DNA from: Pseudomonas sp. Leaf58 | GTDB lineage: Bacteria; Pseudomonadota; Gammaproteobacteria; Pseudomonadales; Pseudomonadaceae | DNA: 64,000 nucleotides | NCBI RefSeq assembly: GCF_003627215.1 | Contig: NZ_CP032678.1 | Span: 840,164 to 904,163 of the forward strand | Reading direction: 5' to 3' | In this document: piece by piece, positions 37,633 to 47,668 of the stretch | How positions within the stretch are numbered: position 1 is the stretch's first letter | How the letters are laid out: every line of letters starts with the position of its first letter | Notes under the pieces: generated by a model | The model's input: the letters and a program-made list of their open reading frames with translations, nothing else | Database searches by the model: none | What the model was told of the DNA's origin: nothing | Made by a program: the position numbers and the translations under genes

Positions 37633-40600
37633 ATGAGTTGGCTCAATATTTCGGGATCCGCCAAGGCTCTGGTCTATGGCAAAGAGCTTGAGCAATCAGG
37701 TGGCATCATCATTACCCGAAATGAGACCGAGGCAACTACCATTGCATCCGAAATTCCTTTTTTCTACCCAGGCTTGACTGAGCGAGTTGTCTATCTGCCT
37801 GAGGGCGAGGTCTTGCCCTACGACCTTGAGACCACGCCGCCGTCGATCAAAGCTGTTCGCGCCACTGCCCTGACCCGCTTGATGTCCGGGATTGAAAACC
37901 CAATCCTGGTGATCAGCGGCCCCAATCTGATGCAACCGGTCGCCGCCAAATCATTCTGGCTCGGCTCTCAGTTCGAGCTCAAAATCGGCTCGACACTGCC
38001 CGATGGGCATGAAAAGCTGCTGGAGGCCTGGGGTTATACCAAGTCCTTCCGCGTCAAGTCTCCTTCGACCTGGTCGCAGCGCGGAAAGGTTTTTGACATC
38101 TACCCGGTCGGTCTGGCTGAGAAACAATCCGGGTCTGAGTACTGCGCCCTGCGCATGCTGTTGGATGATGATCAGCGCATTGAGTCGATTCATCGCCTCG
38201 ACCCACTGACACAGGATTCCGGCGAAGCGGTTAACTCGGTGGTGATATTTCCGGATCGGGAGTACCCCCTAAACGCTGAACTGACCAACCTGTTCCGCAA
38301 AAAGTCATTTGATGTTCACCCTGAGCCACGAGACGAAAAAACCTACAAGGTGATCAGTGAGGGCAAAGACCACCCGGAGCTCTCGACGTGGTCGCATTTT
38401 GCCGATCTTGGCGCTCAATACCTCGCCGAGATTTTGAGTGGTGGTGTGATTTACGATGACGGTGCAAAAGCTTCCATTGAGAAGCAGTGGGCGCTGATTC
38501 ACCGCCGCCATCATGATGTGATTCAGGACAGCTCCCGGATTGTACCTGCCCCGAGTGATGCCTGGGCCTCTCCGGAGCACTTGCAGCAACTGCTTGCCCC
38601 TTACCAGTCTTTTGAGTTGGTGGAAAAACCGCGCCCCGATACTGTCGACCTGGGCTACTACCCCAGCGGCATGATCAGGAAGGGAGTTCTCAAAGAGGCC
38701 ATCGGCGTTTTGGAAGGCATCTTTGAAAGCAACATTCCACTGCTGTTTGTCATCAAAAGCGAGGTTCGCCACCGCCATGTCGCCGTATTGACGGAAATGG
38801 CTTCCGGTCACGAAGCGATCTCCGTTGCTAGTTTCGATGCTTTCGCAGCGTCCCGCCCCATGGTTGCCATTACCACAGGTGTCATGGAGCGTGGGTTCCT
38901 GGCCGGCAATGAGTACCGCGTCATCAGCGAGAAGGAGATCTTCGGCATCTCCATCGAATCGTCTCTGGACGGTGAACTGGATGAGCACCATCGCCGCGTG
39001 ATTCTCCAGGGCTTGCATGAGATCAAGCTCGACGAGCCCATTGTCCATGCCACCAAGGGCGTGGGCCGCTTTCAGGGCTTTGAGCAAATCAACATGGGCG
39101 GTGGTGCGACAGACATGGTCAAAATCGGCTACGCCGATGATGCCAGCACCTTCGCCCACATTCGCGATCTGGATCTGATCTCGCGCTACTCGGGCGGCGA
39201 TCCTGAAAAGGCCCCTCTTTCCAAGTTGGGTGATCCGAGCTGGCTTGCGGCACTCAAAGATGCCCAGAAAAGCGCCCTGAAGGTGGCCTCCGAGCTGATC
39301 GACTTGCGCAACACCCGCGAACGTGCATCGGGCATTATCCTGAAGATGCCGGGTGATGCTTACGACCGGTTCTGCCACACCTTCAGCTATGAAGAAACGC
39401 CCGGTCAAATACTGGCCATTCAGGATGTCATCAAGGATCTGACGTCTGGCAAGCCGATGGATCGCCTCATTTGCGGGGACGTTGGCTTTGGCAAGACCGA
39501 GGTGGCCATGCGGGCGGCCTTCCTGATGGCTGATCAGGGTTATCAGACTGTGGTACTTGCGCCGACCAAGCTGCTGGCTCAGCAGCATTACGACAGTTTC
39601 GTGAGCCGGTTTGAAGAAACACCGTACAACATCATCCTGGCCAGCCAGCAGACGTTCACCAAAGCCCAGATGAAGCAGCTGGAGTCGGGCGCAGTCTCCA
39701 TTGTCATTGGTACCCACAAGCTGTTGCAGGGTAATGTCGACTTCAACAACTGGGACTGATTATTGTTGATGAAGAACATCGCTTTGGCGTGGCGCAAAAG
39801 GAGCACCTGCGTACCCACAGGGGCAACAAGCATGTCATGACCATGGCGGCAACGCCCATCCCGCGCACGCTCAGCATGGGGCTCTCCAACATTCGCGACA
39901 TGTCCATCATCGCCACCCCGCCAGCCAAGCGCCTGTCGGTGCGCACCCTGGTGCGTAACGATGAGGATTCGGTGATCCAGGAGGCGTTACAACGTGAGAT
40001 GGCCCGTGACGGTCAAGCCTTTGTCATCCACAACTTCATTGATTCCATGGATGCTTGCGTGGAGCGAATCCAGCGGATTGTGCCGTCCGCCAGGGTTGCC
40101 AAGGTTCACGGCAAGATGTCTGAAACCGAAATGACCCGGATCATGCAGGCTTTCCGCGACCACCAGTATGATGTCCTGGTGGGCACAACTGTCATCGAGA
40201 TCGGTATCGATGTGCCGAACGCCAATACCCTGATCATCGAGCACCCTGACAGGCTTGGCCTTGGGCAAATGCACCAGATTCGCGGACGCGTTGGGCGATC
40301 GACGCGCCAGGCCTATGCGTACCTTCTGACTTCCAAGGAGGGCCCCAAGGAAGGCCCCGTCTACATGCGCCTAAAGGCCATGGAGCAGGCATCAAACTTG
40401 GGCGAAGGCTTTGTGATCGCCAGGCACGACATGGAAATCCGAGGGATTGGCGAGATCCTTGGCGAGGAACAAAGCGGTCACGTGCACAAGATCGGTTTCA
40501 CGCTCTACATGCGCCTGCTTTCCCAGGCCATCAAGGCGCTCGACGAGGGCGGTGATCGCGCCACCCTGGAAGTGGCTGCAATCATGAACAGCGTGGACTT

Positions 40601-41003
40601 CCCTATGCGAGGCTCAATCCCCAGCCATTTCATCACCGAGGTGGGTGAGCGTTTGGCCTGGTACCAGCGAATCATGTGTAGCGAGTCTGTGGAAGAGGCT
40701 GCCCTGAACCTGCGCGAGCTCAACGACCTCTATGGCTACCTACCTGCAGAGGTTCTGGAGTTCAAAGAGTGGGTTAAAGAGATGATTGCCCTCAAGCACT
40801 GGCAGCTGACCAGGGTTGAGAGCGTGGACGATGGTGTCCTGGTCTCGGTCAGCCATGGCTCGATGCGGCGCTCTAGCCAGGCAATGATGGCCTTGAACTT
40901 CGGGCGCTCGTTCAAACCTGCTGAGCGCAGCAATCAGTTCCGGGTTGAGGGGGTCAGCATTCGGCAGTTTGTCGAAACCGTCGTCCAGGCTACCTTGCAT
41001 TAA
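37633..41003 (+). pseudogene. mfd: transcription-repair coupling factor Mfd, split by one frameshift
   Basis: Mfd removes stalled RNA polymerase and recruits UvrA. The first frame (37633-39759) holds the UvrB-like N-terminal part, the polymerase-interaction domain (THATKGVGRFQGFEQ-like: VHATKGVGRFQGF), and the translocase Walker A LICGDVGFGKTEVAMRAAF. The second (39789-41003) resumes at FGVAQKEHLR and carries motifs TPIPRTLSMGLSNIRDMS, GTTVIEIGIDVPNAN, QIRGRVGRS and the C-terminal TRCF domain. The break is at 39752: AACTGGGACTGA; one more G gives NNWGLIIVDEEHRFGV. Restored length is about 1,123 residues, near the usual 1,150. Plasmid-borne Mfd is unusual. Confidence 0.9.
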
Positions 41004-41494
41004 GCGCTCAACGACCTGCCTCGGGGCGTGACGCGGGACACCCAGAACTGATGCTGGGTGTCCTGTGCTGCAAATTGGGCCAGCACGTAGGCTACATCCA
41101 GATTGCCTTGCACAAAGGCCTTGATTCGGCTGCTCAGCGTCATTACGGCATGTCCGTACTCCGGGCTCTTGTAGAGCTCTCCTGACATCGGGTGATAGCC
41201 ATCGTCGACCAAGCGTTGGCTGGCATAGGTGGAAAGCCTGACCTCCCTGACGCACTCGTCATGAAAGTCAAAAAAACCTTTGAGTTCGATCATCAGCACA
41301 TCGACAGGCATGCACTGGCCTGTTGACCTGAAGTGCAGGGAGCCGTCACCGACCTTGGTACCTGGCTTGAACCCAACGGGCCGGTGGATCTTCAGCAGCC
41401 AGTCTGCCAGTGCCATCCACGGGTCTTCGGTGTTCAGCATCGATCTTACGACCCCGATCCGATTGATCTCTTCCACAACATAGATGATACGCAT
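41000..41494 (-). CDS. hypothetical protein
   Basis: A 164-residue soluble protein of unknown function (MRIIYVVEEINRIGVVRSML). It includes MPVDVLMIELKGFFDFHDECVREVRLSTYASQRL. Its stop overlaps the mfd stop by four bases. No motif or family was recognised. Confidence 0.62.
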   Translation of the reverse strand: MRIIYVVEEINRIGVVRSMLNTEDPWMALADWLLKIHRPVGFKPGTKVGDGSLHFRSTGQCMPVDVLMIELKGFFDFHDECVREVRLSTYASQRLVDDGYHPMSGELYKSPEYGHAVMTLSSRIKAFVQGNLDVAYVLAQFAAQDTQHQFWVSRVTPRGRSLSA

Positions 41495-41579
41495 GCGTCC
41501 CCCTGGCGGAACTTTGGCGAAATTTTGTTGACGCAGTTCTCAATATGCCATATAAAGGCCATCAGATCTCGGAGGCCTG

Positions 41580-42122
41580 ATGAACACGCTCACCTACATA
41601 GACCCCATGTACTCAAGCAAGGCATCTATTAGCTTCGGCCAGTTTATGCTTTCAGTCAATATTGAAGGTCTGAAGGCGGTTAATTTTGTCGAGCCAAAGC
41701 TTCCCGAACTCTTGCCTCATGCTTCCGCAGAAGCCATTGCGACCATGCTGAGCATGAGCAACGCGGAACAGTGGATGATCGAGCTGAATTTCGAACAGAC
41801 GCTGAGCCGCATGGCAGAAGCCTTCCGGATGAAGGACTTTCCCGCCATCGCTGAGCAAGTCGAAGGGCTCAGGGTGACCCATCCTGATACCGAGCTGCGC
41901 CCCTACTGGGCAAAAGTGATTCGACCAGGCATTCTGGACAAGGCCGCTGAACTTGGTCTTGACACCTCATCTGAAGATTTCAATGCCGTCCTGACCTGGG
42001 CCCATCCCGCCAACACTAGTCGCAGGCTCCACCCCAGGGCTATCCGTTTCATCAGCCACGGTTTCCCCGACCTCTTGAGCCAGTTTCGCTCTGGTCGATC
42101 CTCGCTGATCAAGTCTGCCTGA
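41580..42122 (+). CDS. hypothetical protein
   Basis: A 180-residue soluble protein of unknown function, MNTLTYIDPMYSSKASISFG onward; the C-terminus is basic and Ser-rich (SQFRSGRSSLIKSA). The ATG follows GGAGG, and CATATAAAG with CTCAATATG lies upstream as a likely promoter. A terminator hairpin follows, so it is a single-gene unit. Confidence 0.65.
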   Translation: MNTLTYIDPMYSSKASISFGQFMLSVNIEGLKAVNFVEPKLPELLPHASAEAIATMLSMSNAEQWMIELNFEQTLSRMAEAFRMKDFPAIAEQVEGLRVTHPDTELRPYWAKVIRPGILDKAAELGLDTSSEDFNAVLTWAHPANTSRRLHPRAIRFISHGFPDLLSQFRSGRSSLIKSA

Positions 42123-42139
42123 CCCGCTACGCCTGACCG

Positions 42140-42167
42140 TTCCCGGTGAGGACGTGTTCACCGGGAA
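42140..42167 (+). terminator. hairpin after the gene ending at 42122
   Basis: A nine-base perfect stem TTCCCGGTG / CACCGGGAA with a ten-base loop; the following T run is weak. Confidence 0.6.
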
Positions 42168-42314
42168 TAAACGCTATATGACCTGCCTTTGCGTCAACCT
42201 GCCCCTCCCGTCTCCCCCGTCTCTCACTGTCATCCACACCCCAGCTGCAAATTGAAATAATCCCCCTGACGTGTCAATATTTGCCAATCTAATAACAAGC
42301 TATGGGATTGCCAA

Positions 42315-43202
42315 ATGTCCATTCTCGATTTTCCCTTGTATGCGGATCTTCCGCATGCGTTCTGGTCGATATTTATTTTCCTGGGGGCTGCCCTGGGCAG
42401 TTTCTTCAATGTTCTGGCGCTACGTTGGCCCGCCATTCAAATTGCCCACAACCATGCCGAGGCGACAGCCTGGGTAAGCCTAAATAAGGGTAAGGTCACA
42501 GGCTTGAATCTCAGCACGCCACTGTCACTACTGGGTGGGCGCTCACAATGCCCATGCTGCAAAAAGCCGATCCCTGCCTACCACAATATCCCGCTGCTCT
42601 CCTGGTTATTGCTTCGCGGCAAGTCGGCATGCTGCCAGGCACCCATCCGTTTCGTGTACCTGGGGATGGAGTTGGTCGGCGCCGCAGTCTTCATGGCGGT
42701 GGCTTTCACCATGGGCCCTACGATGGCGGGCTTGATTACGGGCATCATTGTGATGCTACTGGTGCTGATGGCCAGAATTGACGCTATTGAGGGCTTCATC
42801 CCCGATTCATTGTTGTTTTGCACCACTGCGCTGGGGTATGTGTTGGCCATGTCTGGCATCGGCGTGGGCGTTGAACAGGCCATGGTGGCACACCTGGCCG
42901 TGTTTTTTTCCCTATATTGCATTTTCCAGGGCATTACCTGGTTGACCAGGGCTAAACCCATGGGCATGGCAGACTACCATCTGTTTTCAATCGCCGCTGT
43001 ATTGCTGGGTTCGGACGTGCTCTTGGTATTTTTCATGTTTCTGCCCATGCTGATCCTTACCCAGATGTGCAAGCGCTGGTCAAAATGGGAGCCTGGAGTA
43101 TTTGCCCGCCTGGTCGGTTCGAAAGCCGTTCCAGCGGGCCCGGCAATCGTTGCCAGCACGGTGCTGGCCTTGGGCCTTAGGGCTATCGGCTTGCTTCCCT
43201 AA
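42315..43202 (+). CDS. type IV prepilin peptidase (PilD-like)
   Basis: A 295-residue inner-membrane aspartic protease with about eight hydrophobic segments. It has the N-terminal signature (FIFLGAALGSFFNVLALRWP), a Cys-rich loop as in methylating PilD (CPCCKKPIPAYHNIPLLSWLLLRGKSACC), and the first catalytic Asp in ARIDAIEGFIPD. The second site, normally GxGD, reads GMADYHLF, so the middle Gly is Ala. The protease cleaves pilin leader peptides and often methylates the new N-terminus. No pilin was recognised in the window. Promoter motifs with GTCAATATT lie upstream. Confidence 0.87.
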   Translation: MSILDFPLYADLPHAFWSIFIFLGAALGSFFNVLALRWPAIQIAHNHAEATAWVSLNKGKVTGLNLSTPLSLLGGRSQCPCCKKPIPAYHNIPLLSWLLLRGKSACCQAPIRFVYLGMELVGAAVFMAVAFTMGPTMAGLITGIIVMLLVLMARIDAIEGFIPDSLLFCTTALGYVLAMSGIGVGVEQAMVAHLAVFFSLYCIFQGITWLTRAKPMGMADYHLFSIAAVLLGSDVLLVFFMFLPMLILTQMCKRWSKWEPGVFARLVGSKAVPAGPAIVASTVLALGLRAIGLLP

Positions 43203-43335
43203 CTCTTCAAGGCTTTCTGAGCGGTTTTGATTGGCACGGGTTGCATGAAGATTCCCGCCTTTTTCTGGGCGGGTTGCCAAAGCCACTTGAAATTGTCATC
43301 CCCTTTATCAATACTAGCAAAAAGAGGTGGATTTG

Positions 43336-43698
43336 ATGAAAAAATTACTCGGCGCATTACTGTTTTCGCTTTTAATCCCATCCGTGTCCCATGCTGCGGA
43401 TCTTTCCTGCCTATCGATTCCTGCGAACGACGATATGCTGACCAACACGGGGTCTTTCAACAAGAAAGAATACCGAGAGGAACTGATTGGTCAGCAGGAA
43501 AATCCAGCAACCGACCTGATGGGTTGTGCAGCGTCGGTGCTTGATGGAAACAGTGCGGCGTCCTCGGTCAAGGGCAACTGTGGTTGCAAAAAAGCGATCG
43601 CCAGTCTGTGCTCGTTCAACATCAAGAAACACCGGATCAAAGCCTCTGGAGGCGCCTCGGTCGCCTGGTGCGCACCGTTTGCGCCCTGGAACCTCTGA
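43336..43698 (+). CDS. secreted Cys-rich small protein
   Basis: A 120-residue precursor with a Sec signal peptide (MKKLLGALLFSLLIPSVSHA, cleavage before ADLSC) and a mature part of about 100 residues with seven Cys (ADLSCLSIP, MGCAAS, GNCGCKKAIASLCSF, AWCAPF), probably in disulfides in the periplasm. Function is not known. ATG at 43336 is preferred to the ATG nine bases upstream because it gives a standard signal peptide; AAAGAGG lies in front. A strong terminator follows. Confidence 0.7.
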   Translation: MKKLLGALLFSLLIPSVSHAADLSCLSIPANDDMLTNTGSFNKKEYREELIGQQENPATDLMGCAASVLDGNSAASSVKGNCGCKKAIASLCSFNIKKHRIKASGGASVAWCAPFAPWNL

Positions 43699-43712
43699 AA
43701 TCCAGGCATGAA

Positions 43713-43735
43713 AAAACCCGGCGCTGCCGGGTTTT
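43713..43735. terminator. bidirectional terminator
   Basis: AAAACCCGGC and GCCGGGTTTT around GCT, between convergent genes ending at 43698 and 43748; A and T runs on both sides let it work in both directions. Confidence 0.9.
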
Positions 43736-43747
43736 CGTTGTCAGCCC

Positions 43748-44404
43748 TCAGGCAAATTCGGCGTAACACTCGCCCAGACGCTGGTACAGCAGCTCCATGC
43801 CGTCATCAGGCACCCAATTCTTCATCAGGTCTTCCAGGTACAGGTTGTCTTCGCGGCCCGACCAGACCTTGATGTACGTGCCCTGCTTGTCACCATTGTT
43901 CTGGCGGAACAGGTTCAGCACATTCTTGGCGGCGTAGATCGAGTACAGCGAATCAAACGAAAGGCCAGCATCTTTCATGATGGCGCGGTACAAGCTCCAG
44001 TTGATCCGCTTGGCGCAGGACAAGCCCATCAGCAAGTCCATTTTCTCCAGGGCAGGGAGGTCTTCAATCACGTACTCCACGTTGTCGAAGACAACCACCG
44101 TGTCCTCGACTGCCCAGGCTGCCAGCAGATCCTCACGCGCCTTGTCCGGATCGTTGGCAATGCGCGCCACTTCGCTGAGGTAGAAGTGGATGATGTCGAC
44201 CAATTCCAGCTGCATCTGAACGACGTCTTTGCGCACCGCTTTCCACCACTTGTAGCCATGATGTTCGATCATTTCGCCGCTTTCGACGCTGGCTGCGCGC
44301 AGGTAGGCATGGCGGTTCACTCGCCACTGGGGGTCGAATACGTTATTGAGCTGCTCCTGATAATGGAGCATCGTTGCCAATTTGTTGTTGTATCGCGATG
44401 GCAT
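43748..44404 (-). CDS. dimeric dUTPase (all-alpha NTP pyrophosphohydrolase)
   Basis: A 218-residue helical enzyme of the dimeric dUTPase group, which hydrolyses dUTP to dUMP and keeps uracil out of DNA. Key parts are LATMLHYQEQLNNVFDPQWR at the N-terminus, VESGEMIEHHGYKWWK with the metal-binding Glu pair and the typical KWWK, and ELVDIIHFYLSEV with the later acidic and His motif. This class is common in phages and unlike the trimeric Dut of most bacteria. With tmk at 24.4 kb it would feed dTTP synthesis. The next gene starts ten bases before it on the same strand, so the two are probably one operon. Confidence 0.82.
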   Translation of the reverse strand: MPSRYNNKLATMLHYQEQLNNVFDPQWRVNRHAYLRAASVESGEMIEHHGYKWWKAVRKDVVQMQLELVDIIHFYLSEVARIANDPDKAREDLLAAWAVEDTVVVFDNVEYVIEDLPALEKMDLLMGLSCAKRINWSLYRAIMKDAGLSFDSLYSIYAAKNVLNLFRQNNGDKQGTYIKVWSGREDNLYLEDLMKNWVPDDGMELLYQRLGECYAEFA

Positions 44405-44413
44405 CTTCAGACC

Positions 44414-44836
44414 TTATTGTGCGGGTTGATAAATTTTGTGGATGCCTGCGATTTTTTCACGCATGGCGGGATTGTCCGGCAGGGACGGGCTCACGGAACG
44501 CATGATTTCGTTGACGTCCCAGCTGGTCAGGATCATGGCATGCAGGGGCAGATAACCTTTGCTCACGTAGGTGTCGTACAGCTCTGCCGCATTGGGCAGT
44601 GGCACGATGAACTCACGCATCTTGTCCGCATTGGTGATCTGGCTGATCGACAGCGACTCCGCTTGATGGGTGACTGGATTGACCAGACTCAATTTGAAAT
44701 TGGCAGCCTGGGTCTGGGTGCTTGCTGGAGCCTGAGTGGCCGCTGCGGGTGCTTCAGTACTGGCATGGGAGGGTGTCGAAACGACCATAAACGGAATGGC
44801 CGTGGCCGCCAGCAGCCCAAGGATGGATTTTTTCAT
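44414..44836 (-). CDS. exported hypothetical protein
   Basis: A 140-residue precursor with a Sec signal peptide (MKKSILGLLAATAIPFMVVSTPSHA), an Ala/Thr/Gln-rich linker (STEAPAAATQAPASTQTQAA) and a folded part of about 90 residues (LVNPVTHQAESLSISQITNADKMREFIVPLP). The location is periplasmic or outer-membrane-linked; the function is unknown. It has a clear promoter (44884-44912) and is divergent from secA. Confidence 0.7.
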   Translation of the reverse strand: MKKSILGLLAATAIPFMVVSTPSHASTEAPAAATQAPASTQTQAANFKLSLVNPVTHQAESLSISQITNADKMREFIVPLPNAAELYDTYVSKGYLPLHAMILTSWDVNEIMRSVSPSLPDNPAMREKIAGIHKIYQPAQ

Positions 44837-44883
44837 TGTGATGACCTCTCAATCGGATCGGACAACCCGTGTGTTGATGAGTC

Positions 44884-44912
44884 AATATACCCATAACCCA
44901 ATATACGGTCAA
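44884..44912 (-). promoter_or_regulatory. sigma70-like promoter of the exported protein gene
   Basis: On the minus strand TTGACC, a 17-base spacer and TATATT followed by GAC. A second TATATTGG lies inside the spacer. The divergent gap to secA thus holds two copies of the recurring motif. Confidence 0.7.
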
Positions 44913-44989
44913 AGCGTAAACCGTAAAACCACTCAATTTACAGCAAAACCGAAATACAGTAGGATTTCCTGATACAGGAGATCCCCCCG

Positions 44990-47536
44990 ATGATCAAACA
45001 ACTAGACAATTATCTGCTTGGTCGAAGCGTACGCAAATACCGTGCAGAAGCTCAGATTATCCAGCACCATAGCCTCAGCCTTGGGGGCGTCCCCGATGGG
45101 TCGCTTGCCAACAGTTTCCAGAATCTTCGCGGTCGCACCGACCGGGAAGCGATGCAGGTGGGCTTTGCAATCATCGTCGAGATGGCTGATCGAACGCTTG
45201 GAAAGCGCCCTTATGAAGTGCAGATCATGGGCGCCCTGGCGATGGCGGATGGCCGTATCGCCGAAATGGCCACGGGTGAAGGCAAAACCCTCACCGCTGC
45301 GCTTCCGCTGGCCTGGAATGGCCTGCAGACTCGCGCCCATGCCATGACGGTCAACGATTTTCTGGCCAGACGTGATGCCCAGCAACTTGACCCCCTGTTT
45401 GAAGCCCTCGGCCTGACCGTGGGTTATCTGCAGGACAACTTCGGTCGTGAATCTCGCCAGATCGCCTATCAATGCTCGATTGTCTACGGCACCCCGTCGC
45501 AGTTTGTGTTCGACTACCTGCGTGACCACATCGTCCATCGCCATGCACAGCTCATGCAGCAAGGCCGGAATTTCCTATTGGTTGATGAGGCTGACTCCAT
45601 CTTCATTGACGAAGCTCGCACGCCCATGGTGCTTTCGGGCGATGGGGCTCTTGATCCGAGCCTGTGGACTGATCTCTATGCATTTGTCTCGTCGCTGACC
45701 CATGAAGACATGCGTGAAGACAAGCGCACACAGCTGGAGAAAATCCTCGTCGACAACCACGGCTACGAATCGCACCTGATCGTCGATCGCACCAAGTCTT
45801 CGGCGTTCTTCAGCGAGAGCGGCATCACCGTGGCCGAAGACTATCTGTTGGACAAGGGTGTCATTGCTACCCGCGATGAAATCTGGCAACCGTCACGCTC
45901 CCACATCTGGCGTGCCCTAAACGCCTGTGCCAAAGCTGCGCACCTGTTCGTTCGCGACCGGGACTACATCATCGCGGATGACAAAGCGATTATCGTTGAC
46001 CAGGAGACGGGACGCCTGTCTCACGGCAAGCGCTGGAACGATGGGCTTCACCAGGCGGTGGAAGCGAAAGAGTCCTTGTCCATCAAGCCTGAGTCGGAAG
46101 AGCTGGGGCGAATTGCTTTGTCGAATTACGTTTCGCTCTACAGCTCGGTGGGTGGCATGACCGGTACGGCCATGACTGAGGCCAAGGAAATCCATGATCT
46201 CTACGGGCTGACCACTGTCCCTATCCCGACTCACCGCCCGCGTATCCGCGTCGATCATCCCGACATCGTCTTCATGACCCAGGAAGGCAAGTGGCGGAAA
46301 ATTGTCGAGGATGTCAAAACGATCCACGCCACCGGCCAACCTATCCTGATCGGTACCGGCAGCATTTCCGACTCCGAGCAGCTCTCCGCACGCTTCGAAT
46401 CGCTGGGGATCGACCACCAAGTGCTCAATGCCAAGCAAGACGAGCATGAAGCGATGATTGTGGCCCAGGCGGGGCGTCTGGGCGCCATCACCATTGCCAC
46501 AAACATGGCTGGCCGTGGCACCGACATCATTCTTGGTGGCAACCCGGAACTGATGGTCGAGGAGGAGGCTGACGAGGAATCGATTGCCCGCGTGGAAGAG
46601 GCGTGCCGTAACGAACGGCAGGCAGTCATGGAGGCAGGTGGCTTGTTTGTGATGGGGTGCGAGCGTGGCGACTCCCGCCGCATTGACCTGCAATTGTCAG
46701 GTCGTGCAGGCCGCCAGGGCGACCCAGGGGCTTCACGCTTCTACATTGCCCTGGACGACCCGTTGCTCAAGAACTACGGTGGCGATGCCCTCAAGCGATT
46801 CTTCCTGGCCCTGGGCCTGGGCGAACATGATGGCGTCGAGCACAGCATGATCAACAGCTCCATCGCCAAAGCGCAGGCCAAGAAACAGGCCATTCACATG
46901 ACCTCGCGCAAGGAAGGCCTGAAGCAGGATTCGGTCATCGACAAACCGCGCCATGTGTTTTTCCAGCTGCGTGATGAGCTGTTGGCTGAGGATCCGGCAA
47001 CCATCTTCGACTTTGCCAGCAACAAGGTCGAACAGGCCGTTGAGCGCATGCTGTGCATCTACCTCAACAGTGGCAAGGGTTTCCCGGAGACCTGGAACAA
47101 GGCAGGCCTGCGCGACAAGCTGGTAGGCTGGGGGCTGTCCGGTGACTGGTTTGATGGGATGTACGCGGACTTTGAAAATGACCATTACAAGATCCAGGGT
47201 CTCAAGGATCAGCTGGTCAACTGGATTCAATTTGATCTGCGGGCCCGCTCATCTCAGCTCCAGGACAAGCGCGATGCCATGATCCATAGCAGCCTGCTGC
47301 ATGCGATCGACACCCAGTGGAAAGCCATGTTGGAGGAGGCTGACCACATCCGCGCCGGCATCCACTTGCGCGCCTATGCCCAGGAAAAACCCGACCTATC
47401 CTTCCAAAAGGAGGTGTTCAGGCTATTCAAGGCCCTGTATTTCGATATCCCGGTGGTGATGATCGATTACGTCTATGCCTGCGTGAGTCACCGTGAAAGC
47501 CAGCTTGATCAGGTCGAGGATACCGCCGCAGCCTGA
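44990..47536 (+). CDS. secA: SecA-type protein translocase ATPase
   Basis: An 848-residue SecA, the motor that pushes preproteins through SecYEG. Walker A is MATGEGKT (residues 93-100), Walker B is LLVDEADSIFIDEARTP, the cross-linking domain follows, and helicase motifs FGLGGNPE-like (GRGTDIILGGNPEL) and QLSGRAGRQGDPGASRFY are intact. It lacks the C-terminal zinc-binding Cys motif of housekeeping SecA, as in SecA2-type or divergent copies. A plasmid-encoded SecA is uncommon; it may serve special substrates such as the exported proteins next to it, or replace the host copy. A terminator follows. Confidence 0.92.
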   Translation: MIKQLDNYLLGRSVRKYRAEAQIIQHHSLSLGGVPDGSLANSFQNLRGRTDREAMQVGFAIIVEMADRTLGKRPYEVQIMGALAMADGRIAEMATGEGKTLTAALPLAWNGLQTRAHAMTVNDFLARRDAQQLDPLFEALGLTVGYLQDNFGRESRQIAYQCSIVYGTPSQFVFDYLRDHIVHRHAQLMQQGRNFLLVDEADSIFIDEARTPMVLSGDGALDPSLWTDLYAFVSSLTHEDMREDKRTQLEKILVDNHGYESHLIVDRTKSSAFFSESGITVAEDYLLDKGVIATRDEIWQPSRSHIWRALNACAKAAHLFVRDRDYIIADDKAIIVDQETGRLSHGKRWNDGLHQAVEAKESLSIKPESEELGRIALSNYVSLYSSVGGMTGTAMTEAKEIHDLYGLTTVPIPTHRPRIRVDHPDIVFMTQEGKWRKIVEDVKTIHATGQPILIGTGSISDSEQLSARFESLGIDHQVLNAKQDEHEAMIVAQAGRLGAITIATNMAGRGTDIILGGNPELMVEEEADEESIARVEEACRNERQAVMEAGGLFVMGCERGDSRRIDLQLSGRAGRQGDPGASRFYIALDDPLLKNYGGDALKRFFLALGLGEHDGVEHSMINSSIAKAQAKKQAIHMTSRKEGLKQDSVIDKPRHVFFQLRDELLAEDPATIFDFASNKVEQAVERMLCIYLNSGKGFPETWNKAGLRDKLVGWGLSGDWFDGMYADFENDHYKIQGLKDQLVNWIQFDLRARSSQLQDKRDAMIHSSLLHAIDTQWKAMLEEADHIRAGIHLRAYAQEKPDLSFQKEVFRLFKALYFDIPVVMIDYVYACVSHRESQLDQVEDTAAA

Positions 47537-47552
47537 TTTGCGTGCAAAGCAG

Positions 47553-47584
47553 AAGCCCTGGAGGTGATGCTTTCGGGGCTTTTT
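47553..47584 (+). terminator. terminator after secA
   Basis: AAGCCC pairs with GGGGCTT across 16 bases and runs into a T tract, 17 bases past the stop. Confidence 0.65.
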
Positions 47585-47668
47585 CCGTTTGAGCGGTGAA
47601 TAATATGGATATTGGCTTTGAGTTTCCCCTATTATTGGGCATACCAATTGCTCAGCACAGGCCTTCCG

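Noticed and set aside
38305..39717. 470-codon minus-strand frame over mfd
   Set aside because: Shadow of mfd; no recognisable motif.
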